Positions 1-4,889 of a stretch of 10,356 bases of DNA are shown here, one piece after another. Source of the DNA: Trichomonas tenax. Its lineage: Eukaryota > Parabasalia > Trichomonadida > Trichomonadidae. The stretch spans positions 1 to 10,356 of the forward strand of contig JALKBU010001493.1 in assembly GCA_023091735.1 (NCBI GenBank). Direction: 5' to 3'. Numbering within the stretch: the stretch's first letter is position 1; every line of letters starts with the position of its first letter. A program made the position numbers and the translations under genes. The notes beneath the pieces are model-generated. The model made no database searches and was not told the origin of the DNA. It was given only the letters and a program-made list of their open reading frames with translations.

Positions 1-293
1 TTATTCGTTACTGATTCATAAATGGTTACATTTTCTTTTTCTACTGGTTCAGTAACTTGCTCTTCATTAACTACGGCACGCAACCGTTGGTTGCAACCCG
101 AAGGGCTCTGTGCCTCAGGGCTGAAAGTCCGTTCTACAGGTTTCGATTCAGTTGACGTATTAGTTAATGGAATCTTTCTCTTACGAACTTGAATTTTACC
201 GTTTTTATCAGTCATTACATAATATAATGGATGTTGTATTCCTGTTGCATCATTAATGATTATTGAATTTCTCTCTGATCTGCTTAAGCTCAT
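1..293 (-). CDS. Maverick small basic protein, copy I (3' end beyond window)
   Basis: An open frame starts with ATG at 293-291 and runs uninterrupted off the left edge (97 codons visible). The N-terminus, MSLSRSERNSIIINDATG, and the following HPLYYVMTDKNGKIQV then KRK are almost identical to the gene at 3113-3564, which supports the start and shows both are real coding sequence. The rest is charged and low in complexity, with no recognised domain. The family's C-terminus, visible only in the other copy, is arginine-rich, suggesting nucleic-acid or capsid binding; this is inference. Codons around 75-130 carry a compound GC-rich palindromic insertion that adds nine residues relative to copy II. 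The gene is divergent from the plus-strand gene at 347 across a 53-bp spacer. I do not recognise the family. Confidence 0.75.
   Translation of the reverse strand, partial: MSLSRSERNSIIINDATGIQHPLYYVMTDKNGKIQVRKRKIPLTNTSTESKPVERTFSPEAQSPSGCNQRLRAVVNEEQVTEPVEKENVTIYESVTN
75..130. repeat. Nested double-hairpin element inside the copy I minus-strand gene
   Basis: The outer element is the one also present at 3376-3404: GGCAC (75-79) pairs with GTGCC (110-114), then a TCA spacer, then GGGCT-GAA-AGTCC (118-130). Where copy II has the 3-nt loop TAT, copy I has 30 nt (80-109). That insert holds GCAACC-GTT-GGTTGC (80-94), an AA spacer and CCC-GAA-GGG (97-105), a second double hairpin. The net gain is 27 bp, which keeps the reading frame. 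The older element is shared by both gene copies; the inner one is unique to copy I. Confidence 0.75.
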
Positions 294-346
294 GGTTTAA
301 TTAGTATTAAAAAATAATATTTTAAATTTTTATCCAATATAAAACT
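294..346. promoter_or_regulatory. Divergent promoter spacer, copy I
   Basis: This is the 53-bp AT-only-like spacer between two head-to-head start codons. It is the same length in copy II (3565-3617), and the 20 bp next to the plus-strand ATG, including TTTTTATCCAATATAAAACT, is unchanged. Such a short conserved spacer must hold both promoters and both 5' leaders, which fits the very short leaders known in trichomonads. I see no clear match to the trichomonad initiator consensus (TCA-pyrimidine-T/A), so the motif may be element-specific. The promoter role is inferred from position. Confidence 0.55.
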
Positions 347-619
347 ATGACAGACTTCGAAACTTTGAAAGCGACATTAAAGGAAGAAATATTAAAGGAG
401 CTTAGCTCCAAGACCGAAGGTCACGAACTCAAAACAAGAAAGAATGAAAAAGATGTTGAAGGAGCAACGGAGGAAAAACCAGTTAAACCTAAACGTAAGT
501 GTACAGAAAAACAATTAGCAGCACTTGCTGCAGGAAGACAGAAGAATCCGAGATGGATCGCAAAAAGAATGAAGGAAGAAGAAGAAAAGAAGAAGCAGGA
601 AGAGAAGAAATCAGAATAA
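347..619 (+). CDS. Maverick Lys/Glu-rich small protein, copy I (90 aa)
   Basis: This 90-residue protein has an acidic amphipathic N-terminus (MTDFETLKATLKEEIL), a basic core with KRKCTEKQLAALAAGRQ near residues 50-66 followed by NPRWIAKRMKEEEEKK, and a Lys/Glu-rich helical tail. Core and N-terminus are nearly identical in the 118-aa copy at 3618-3974, so the frame is real. Basic segments of the form TEKQL-x-AL-x-x-GR occur in small proteins of several large DNA viruses and Polinton-like elements. A DNA-binding or core-protein role is a guess from composition. Residues 18-26 are encoded by a 27-bp palindromic insertion absent from copy II. It is divergent from the minus-strand gene and ends before the TTAG-rich repeats. 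Confidence 0.75.
   Translation: MTDFETLKATLKEEILKELSSKTEGHELKTRKNEKDVEGATEEKPVKPKRKCTEKQLAALAAGRQKNPRWIAKRMKEEEEKKKQEEKKSE
397..424. repeat. Double-hairpin element inserted in-frame in the plus-strand gene
   Basis: GGAGC-TTA-GCTCC (397-409), an AA spacer and GACC-GAA-GGTC (412-422) form two adjacent perfect mini-hairpins. Copy II reads from ATTAAA almost directly into GAACTCAAA at the equivalent site, so copy I has a net 27-bp gain encoding nine extra residues without breaking the frame. Confidence 0.7.
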
Positions 620-620
620 C

Positions 621-953
621 CACTAAAATTATTTTTCATAAATTCCTTTCGCTATCTTTTTTTAGTTAGTTAGTTAGTTAGTCATAAATTATTTATCTAA
701 TTAGTAAATAAATTTCTTTCATTTTCACTAAAATTATTTTTCAAAATTTCTTACCCCACAAATCCTTTTGCTATCTTTTTTTAGTTAGTTAGTTAGTTTG
801 TCATAAATTATTTTTCTAATTTCTGAATAAATTTCTCTCATAACCACTAAAATTAATTTTCAAAATTTCTTACTTCATAAATTCCTTGCCGCTTTGCGGC
901 TAAACCCCGTAGGGTTTTCGCTTTCTTTTCTTAGTTTGTCATAAATTATTTTC
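621..953. repeat. Three tandem ~105-120 bp AT-rich units with (TTAG)n runs
   Basis: Units start at about 621, 726 and 845, each with CACTAAAATTA. They then carry a pyrimidine-rich stretch, a run of TTAG (five copies at 662-681, four at 781-796, one near 931) and TCATAAATTA or TGTCATAAATTA. The third unit contains a 30-bp hairpin insertion. A single related unit follows the plus-strand gene in copy II (TTAG four times at 4117-4132). The stretch has no gene and lies just 3' of the plus-strand gene. Confidence 0.75.
888..917. repeat. 30-bp double-hairpin element at a clean insertion site
   Basis: GCCGC-TTT-GCGGC (888-900), a single T, then AAACCC-CGTA-GGGTTT (902-917). The two preceding tandem units and the copy II unit at about 4097 read ATTCCTTT or ATCCTTTT straight into CGCT or TGCT. 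Removing 888-917 restores that sequence, so this is an occupied site beside empty ones. Confidence 0.75.
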
Positions 954-1135
954 AAAACTGAATACATTTTATAAAGTCAGGAATTCCAAAATAAAATTAA
1001 CGTTAGTTTTGTAAGTAATTCAAAAATTTATTTTCTATATGGGGGGACCTAACTTGTAAAACTAACTCTGTCGTAAATATATTTAATTAGATGTTCGCGG
1101 AAGTCACGGCGCAGTCGTGACGGATGCGAACATCT
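954..1135. repeat. AT-rich palindrome-bearing unit A ending in a hairpin
   Basis: This noncoding unit is repeated at 1217-1411 (B), 1413-1599 (C) and 4140-4379 (D). Shared landmarks in order are TTTATAAAGTC, GGAATTCC (A and B only), an AACGTT-centred palindrome, a conserved G-run near TATGGGG, ACTTGTAAAACTAA and the AGATGTTC hairpin. A and C are the short form; B and D carry about 60 extra bp (TTTTTATAATTTGTG then CAGTAATTA) before the hairpin. Confidence 0.75.
1089..1135. repeat. 47-bp hairpin A
   Basis: Outer arms AGATGTTCGC and GCGAACATCT pair over 10 bp. The inner stem GTCACG/CGTGAC closes a 7-nt loop, GCGCAGT. Between the stems lies a 4-by-4 purine-rich internal loop (GGAA opposite GGAT). 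Length and layout match the hairpins at 1553-1599 and 4333-4379 exactly. Confidence 0.8.
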
Positions 1136-1212
1136 ATTTACTAACTACAGGTTCAGGTACTGATTACATGCCTCCATACATTACTGTTTACACGTGGTAT
1201 AGGGTTTATTAA
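1090..1212 (+). pseudogene. Remnant C-terminus of a phage tail-collar/fibre-like protein
   Basis: A frame opens just after a TAA, reads through hairpin A and ends TTGSGTDYMPPYITVYTWYR then VY and TAA at 1210-1212. The ending M-P-P-Y-I-x-V-Y-x-W-x-R is typical of the last residues of phage tail-collar or tail-fibre proteins. Only about 25 residues (from about 1137) are likely genuine; the part inside the hairpin is probably fortuitous. There is no start codon, so this is a severed 3' end rather than a gene. The family call rests on one short motif. Confidence 0.4.
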
Positions 1213-1216
1213 ACCC

Positions 1217-1411
1217 AAATACATTTTATAAAGTCAGGAATTCCAAAATAAAATTAACGTTAATTTTGTAAGTAATTCAAAAATTTATTTTTTACAGGAT
1301 GGCACTAACTTGTAAAACTAATTCTGTCGTAAATATTAGTATTAATAAATCATTATTTTTATAATTTGTGGTTTCAGTAATTACTTAAAAAGATGTTCAC
1401 AGAACTCGTGG
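1217..1411. repeat. AT-rich unit B with an 18-bp perfect palindrome and a half hairpin
   Basis: This long-form unit begins right after the collar-like stop codon. It holds AAAATTAACGTTAATTTT (1250-1267), a perfect 18-bp palindrome, and GGAATTCC. It ends with only the left half of the hairpin (1391-1411: AGATGTTCAC, AGAA, CTCGTGG), after which unit C begins at once. The break lies at the hairpin apex. Confidence 0.7.
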
Positions 1412-1412
1412 G

Positions 1413-1599
1413 TTATTTTTAAAACTGATTAGATTTTATAAAGTCATAATTTTTAAAATAAAATTAACGTTAATTTGTAAGTAATTCAAAAATTTATTTT
1501 CTATATGGGGGACTAACTTGTAAAACTAATTCTGTCGTAAATATATTTAAATAGATGTTCGTGGAAGCCACGGCGCAGTCGTGGATTACGCGAACATCT
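1413..1599. repeat. AT-rich unit C (short form) ending in a hairpin
   Basis: Same landmarks as unit A, including the missing ~60 bp before the hairpin. It abuts the half hairpin of unit B on the left and the helicase-like fragment on the right. Confidence 0.7.
1553..1599. repeat. 47-bp hairpin C
   Basis: Outer arms AGATGTTCG/CGAACATCT are constant. The inner stem is CCACG/CGTGG around the same GCGCAGT loop. Compared with hairpin A, a T-A pair has become C-G, a compensatory change. The flank after the 3' arm is AATTACTAACT, as in hairpins A and D. Confidence 0.75.
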
Positions 1600-1612
1600 A
1601 ATTACTAACTAA

Positions 1613-1765
1613 GACTGTTATGCCGAATACGTGTTATTTGCTAAACAAAACGGATTTTGCATTTGTGCTTCAAATACTTTCGGTGCAAAGATAAGAGATT
1701 TTGTTTTGCACAAAAAGAAGAAGATTGACGGAAAAGCAGAATGGGTTTATATTATTAAAGAGTGA
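1613..1765 (+). pseudogene. Remnant C-terminus of a D5-like SF3 helicase/primase
   Basis: Fifty codons are open from just after a TAA to TGA at 1763-1765, with no start codon. The peptide has the layout Y-x-x-Y, G near residue 15, S-x-x-F-G near 22-25, a Lys run near 36-39, then G-x-x-x-W-x-Y-I. That is the pattern of the small C-terminal winged-helix domain of D5-like and P4-like primase-helicases, where S-x-x-x-F-G-x-x-L is followed by a basic hairpin and G-x-x-Y. D5-like genes are known among T. vaginalis repeat families, as I recall. The fragment begins about 13 bp after hairpin C, so the other roughly 90 percent of the gene has been lost at that boundary. Confidence 0.45.
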
Positions 1766-2531
1766 ATTTAAACCATTTATTTTTCCCGTTAATTTAAAAC
1801 GCGAACAAAGTGCCGAACCCGTAGTGCATGACCGTACATCAATTTTAACCCTTTTCCCCTCATTTCCACACAAGATTTACCCCCAAAACATCAATTTTCA
1901 TGCATAAACGACCAAAAACTCATGGTTCCGCCTGCTCCATGTTGGTTCCATGCTTCTATTTTGTCGATTTTAGGGAAAATACCCGGAAAATGCTTATTTA
2001 CTCCCGTAAATCCTCAAAATTCGACCTTATTCCTTATAGTTCCAGGTTCCAGTTCCAGGTTAAGTATAATATCATTTTAAAAAAATCAAATTTTGGTTCA
2101 GCTTTTTCTGATCAGCTTTTTCTAAAAATATACGTATTATATAAAATGATTTTAAATCAATCATGGAACCCGGAAACCCGGAACCTTAATGAAAACACTC
2201 GAAAAATGCTTATTTACTCCCGTAAATCCTCAAATCCACACCTCATTTACTCGAGTAAATCCCTAAAAATCAAACAATTTCACTAAAATTCAAATTTTGG
2301 TTTAGCTTTTTCAGAAATGACCAAAAACTCACAAAAAATGCTTATTTACTCCCGTTTCTTCAAGGTTCCACCATTAGTTTTTGGTCATTTCTTCAAGGTT
2401 CCACTCCTCATTTACTCCCGTAAACTCTCAAAATTTGAAGTTTTTTCTTAATTTTAAAAGCTGAACCAAAATTCCACAAATGCGTTAAACATGCCGAATA
2501 TGTTTTGAAGTCATTAAAACCATTAACATTT
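1766..2531. repeat. Noncoding stretch with interspersed short repeats
   Basis: I see no convincing gene here; open frames are short and repeat-derived. TTTACTCCCGTAAA occurs at 1997-2010, 2213-2226 and 2411-2424, with a half copy at about 2345-2354 and a perfect palindromic version TTTACTCGAGTAAA at 2246-2259. It is usually preceded by ATGCTTA or CTCA. GGTTCCA-type motifs recur near 1923, 1944, 2045, 2364 and 2396. AATTTTGGTTCAGCTTTT (2089-2106) is repeated inverted at 2456-2473. The stretch looks like decayed repetitive DNA, possibly an old mobile-element end. Confidence 0.6.
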
Positions 2532-3086
2532 TTACGTAAAGGCGTCATCTTTCCATCCCGAAGCGAGCAAAGCGAAGCGGCAAGGACTCATTTGTGTGTG
2601 TGTAACGTCCGCATGTCTTGTTTTACTGAACACATCAACTTTTTTAACCGTTTCAGTTGTTCCACAATTCGATATTACGTATGATTCGAAGATTGCATTA
2701 TCAGTAGAATATACAGATCTACTATTAGCAAGGATTTGATATGATCCTGAGAAATAAATTGTGTCATCACATCCGAGCCATAAAGCGGGGTTATTTGTGT
2801 TTGGAATAGTTGAAGCATCAACTTTTGTAGCAAGTTTATAAGTTCCTTTATAAGTAAATAATAGATTAGTATTATATAAATCAATCACATTTTCTCTCTT
2901 AGGGCTAATATTAAATGTTGTATAAGAATTATCATTAATGTCTTTCGGTGATGCTGGATCTTTTGATGGAACATAACGTCTATTAGTATCACCAACCTGA
3001 ATCGCATTATCTATTATATCAAAGTAACTTCTTATTTGATGATAGTGCTCAGCTGGTGTGAATTCGTTTAGTTGTTCGTTCTCCAT
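2532..3086 (-). pseudogene. Capsid-like jelly-roll fragment (184 aa), candidate N-terminus of Maverick major capsid protein
   Basis: A 184-residue frame starts at ATG 3086-3084, 27 bp after the stop of the upstream minus gene. Residues about 66-145 alternate hydrophobic and polar in beta-strand fashion: NTNLLFTYKGTYKLATKVD, then a stretch with DDTIYFSGSYQILAN and FESYVISNC. This resembles the first jelly roll of Polinton-type double jelly-roll major capsid proteins, where a strand carrying I-x-x-N is followed by F-x-x-Y-V/I-x-x-L. The final GWKDDAF resembles the G-x-Y-K-D segment after that sheet. Family members are about 500-600 aa, so this would be a truncated N-terminal third. A single-jelly-roll penton protein is the alternative. 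Residues about 167-176 come from a GC-rich insert. Confidence 0.45.
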
Positions 3087-3112
3087 TTTTATTAAAGATA
3101 AAAAAATAATAT

Positions 3113-3564
3113 TTAATGTAAAACTCTTACTCTTCTTCTTAATGGAGTTCTCGACTGAGTAATAATTTTTTCTTTTTCTACTTGTTCAGAAATGTTAGAA
3201 ACAAATTGCTTATTCTCTTCGGTTTCCTTTTGACGTTCAACTGGGTTTTATTTAAATCATTTGATTCAGTACTGCGTTCAAGAACTTCTAACATTTTCTC
3301 AAGAAGTTTCTTATTTGTTACTGATTCATAAATTGAAGTATTAACTTGCTCTTCTTTATTTGGTTTATTAACGTCGGCACTATGTGCCTTAGGGCTCAAA
3401 GCCCGTTCTTCCGTCTTTTCTTCCTTTGGTGAAGTCAATGGAACCTTTCTTTTACGAACTTGAATTTTACCGTTTTTATCAGTCATTACATAATATAATG
3501 GATGTTGTATTCCTGTTGCATCATTAATGATTATTGAATTTCTCTCTGATCTGCTTAAGCTCAT
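3113..3564 (-). pseudogene. Maverick small basic protein, copy II, with a frameshift
   Basis: The start (MSLSRSERNSIIINDATG) and first ~40 residues match copy I at 1-293. The starting frame ends at 3178. From about 3243-3250, in an A-run/C-run on the coding strand, a second frame takes over: it reads PVERQKETEENKQFVSNISE and ends basic, RTPLRRRVRVLH, with TAA at 3113-3115, 27 bp before the next gene. That C-terminus looks genuine (charged helix plus arginine-rich tail), so I infer a one-base change rather than the earlier stop. A sequencing error in a homopolymer or programmed frameshifting is possible. The middle carries the SPKAHS peptide encoded by a palindromic element. Confidence 0.65.
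3376..3404. repeat. 29-bp double-hairpin element (type example)
   Basis: GGCAC-TAT-GTGCC, a TTA spacer, then GGGCT-CAA-AGCCC: exactly 5-3-5, 3, 5-3-5 with all ten pairs intact. It lies in the coding region of the copy II minus-strand gene. The same site in copy I carries this element with a second one inside it. Confidence 0.8.
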
Positions 3565-3617
3565 GATTTAATTGGTATTAAAAATATTATTTTTAAATTT
3601 TTATCCAATATAAAACT
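3565..3617. promoter_or_regulatory. Divergent promoter spacer, copy II
   Basis: A 53-bp AT-rich spacer of the same length as 294-346, with an identical TTTTTATCCAATATAAAACT next to the plus-strand ATG and a nearly identical end next to the minus-strand ATG. The promoter role is inferred from the divergent geometry and conservation. Confidence 0.55.
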
Positions 3618-3974
3618 ATGACAGACTTCGAAACTCTGAAATCGACATTAAAGGAAGAAATATTAAATGAACTCAAAGCAACAACGAAAACAAGAAAGTC
3701 TAAAAAGACTGAACAACGAGCTGAAAGCCCTAAGGCACGAAGTTCCAAAGCTGATGAAGGACTTACATCCTTAGAAAATAAACCAGTTAAGCCTAAACGT
3801 AAGTGTACAGAAAAACAATTAGCAGCACTTGCTGCAGGACGACAGAAGAATCCGAGGTGGATCGCAAAAAGAATGAAGGAAGAAGAAAAGAAGAAAGAAG
3901 AACAGGCTAAAGCCCTTGAGGGACAAAGTCCCAAAGAAAAGAAAAAGCAGGAAGAAGAAAAGAAATCAGAATAA
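3618..3974 (+). CDS. Maverick Lys/Glu-rich small protein, copy II (118 aa)
   Basis: The intact homologue of the 90-aa gene at 347-619. It shares the start MTDFETLK, the core KRKCTEKQLAALAAGRQ and the ending KKQEEEKKSE. It is 28 residues longer because of two palindromic insertions: one encoding RAESPKARSS near residues 34-43 and another encoding AKALEGQSPK near 97-106. It lacks the nine-residue insertion of copy I. Highly charged and probably helical; the basic core suggests nucleic-acid binding, which is inference. It faces the minus-strand genes across the TTAG tract, AT-rich unit and hairpin D. Confidence 0.75.
   Translation: MTDFETLKSTLKEEILNELKATTKTRKSKKTEQRAESPKARSSKADEGLTSLENKPVKPKRKCTEKQLAALAAGRQKNPRWIAKRMKEEEKKKEEQAKALEGQSPKEKKKQEEEKKSE
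3718..3746. repeat. 29-bp double-hairpin element, partly decayed
   Basis: GAGCT-GAA-AGCCC, a TAA spacer, GGCAC-GAA-GTTCC. Each stem keeps four of five pairs. This is the reverse complement of the 3376 element on the plus strand. Because the two host genes point in opposite directions, it has the same orientation and the same reading frame relative to coding (SPKAR here, SPKAH there). Confidence 0.65.
3905..3932. repeat. Double-hairpin element near the 3' end of the plus-strand gene
   Basis: GGCT-AA-AGCC followed, after CTTGA, by a perfect GGGAC-AAA-GTCCC (3920-3932). Copy I has only the Lys/Glu codon run here, so the segment was gained in copy II. The exact insertion boundaries are blurred by low complexity. 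Confidence 0.65.
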
Positions 3975-4139
3975 CCACTAAAATTATTTTTCAAATTTCT
4001 GAACTCATAAATCCTAATCTTGACTTATAAAGTAACGTAAAACATCAAATTTAAACATTTTCCACTAAATTTTTTTTTCAAATTTCCTACCCCCCAATTC
4101 CTTTCGCTTTCTTTTCTTAGTTAGTTAGTTAGTCAAAAA
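3975..4139. repeat. Noncoding tail with a (TTAG)4 tract
   Basis: AT-rich sequence following the plus-strand stop. It starts with CCACTAAAATTATTTTTCAA as in the copy I tandem units and carries one full unit ending in four TTAG copies (4117-4132). No gene is visible. Confidence 0.6.
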
Positions 4140-4379
4140 TTATTTCAAAAACTGAATAAATTGTATAAAGTCAAGAGTTTCAAAATCAATTTTAACGTTA
4201 ATTTTGAAAGCAATGAAAAATTTATTCTCTATATGTGGGGACCCTAGCTTGTAAAACTAACTCTGATGTGTAAATATATATCATTAATTAATATTGTTTT
4301 TATAATTTGTGAACTTCAGTAATTATATAAAAAGATGTTCGCAGAACTCGTGGCGAAGCTACGAGGGATGCGAACATCT
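4140..4379. repeat. AT-rich unit D (long form) ending in a hairpin
   Basis: Counterpart of units A-C with the landmarks in the same order. It shares with unit B the extra segment TTTTTATAATTTGTG before the hairpin. It separates the plus-strand gene from the converging minus-strand genes. Confidence 0.7.
4333..4379. repeat. 47-bp hairpin D
   Basis: Outer arms AGATGTTCGC/GCGAACATCT are identical to hairpin A. The inner stem has wholly different bases, CTCGTG/TACGAG, yet still pairs (five Watson-Crick pairs plus one G-T) around GCGAAGC. The position between converging genes also fits a transcription-end or mRNA-stability role. Confidence 0.8.
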
Positions 4380-4867
4380 TATTACTAACTGCTTTTCTTT
4401 ATTAAGTATGTCTTTTGCTTGCGAATACCAGTAGGTTATATATTTATCTGTATATGGCAATGGAAGATATGGCTCATACCTTGATATAGCATGTCCTGCT
4501 TTTAAATAATCATAAAGGATATCTGTAACTTTATCACCTTTTGGCAATTTTTTATATATTTTTTCTGGTTTCCAAGAATTTATTCAATTATCCAAAAAAC
4601 TTTTTCCCTTAAACCAATTCCAGCCCTTTCATACTTCTGACCTTTCCTAATGATTTTATCTTTGTCCTTCCATGTTCCATCTTCTTTTTTATAATTATAA
4701 CTCTGAAAATATCGATTGGCTCCCAAATCTATATTGACCTTCATGGTATATGCTATCTCTGGACCTAATTCCTTTTTTGCTCTATCATTTATTGCTCTAT
4801 CCTCTGGAGATAAATGGTCTGTGAATCGTTTTTTCAGTTTTACTCTTCTCTCTTCTATGCTCAACAT
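4359..4867 (-). pseudogene. Unrecognised Maverick protein, broken by a frameshift
   Basis: The first frame starts at ATG 4867-4865 (MLSIEERRVKLKKRF) and reads 95 residues to TAA at 4580-4582. A second frame with no ATG takes over within about 10 bp and reads NSWKPEKIYKKLPKGD onward to a stop at 4359-4361, inside hairpin D. The second part has well-formed codons (YLKAGHAISRYEPYLPLPY, then YWYSQAKDILNKEKQ) and no spacer, so one gene of roughly 165 codons with a one-base loss is the simplest reading. The last residues (RCSHPS) come from the hairpin and are probably not original. It is basic in the N-terminal half and Tyr-rich in the C-terminal half; I do not recognise it. It lies 22 bp downstream of the 158-aa gene. 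Confidence 0.6.
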
Positions 4868-4889
4868 TTAATACCTTTTAAAAATAATT

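Noticed and set aside
421..639. Antisense frames at 421-639, 3593-3994 and 4981-5220
   Set aside because: They mirror well-supported genes on the other strand; the Ser/Phe-rich proteins are the reverse reading of Lys/Glu codons.
662..681. Telomeric repeat
   Set aside because: The tetranucleotide TTAG lacks the G-run of a TTAGGG-type telomere and lies inside a tandem unit beside a gene.
1701..2286. Open frames at 1701-1907 and 1900-2286 (128 aa)
   Set aside because: They have no recognisable domain. The longer one contains ENTRKMLIYSRKSS twice only because the DNA repeat is present twice. The composition follows the repeats rather than protein logic.
2396..2532. A minus-strand open frame of about 46 codons just after the capsid-like fragment
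   Set aside because: It could be a frameshifted continuation of the capsid gene, but it shows no capsid-like features and runs into the repeat block.
2675..2884. Second minus-strand frame inside the capsid-like gene
   Set aside because: It overlaps the longer frame completely and has no features of its own.
1089..4379. Integron attC-like sites
   Set aside because: The imperfect palindrome with conserved ends invites the comparison, but the GTT and AAC cores are on the opposite arms to attC, and there is no integron integrase or cassette organisation.
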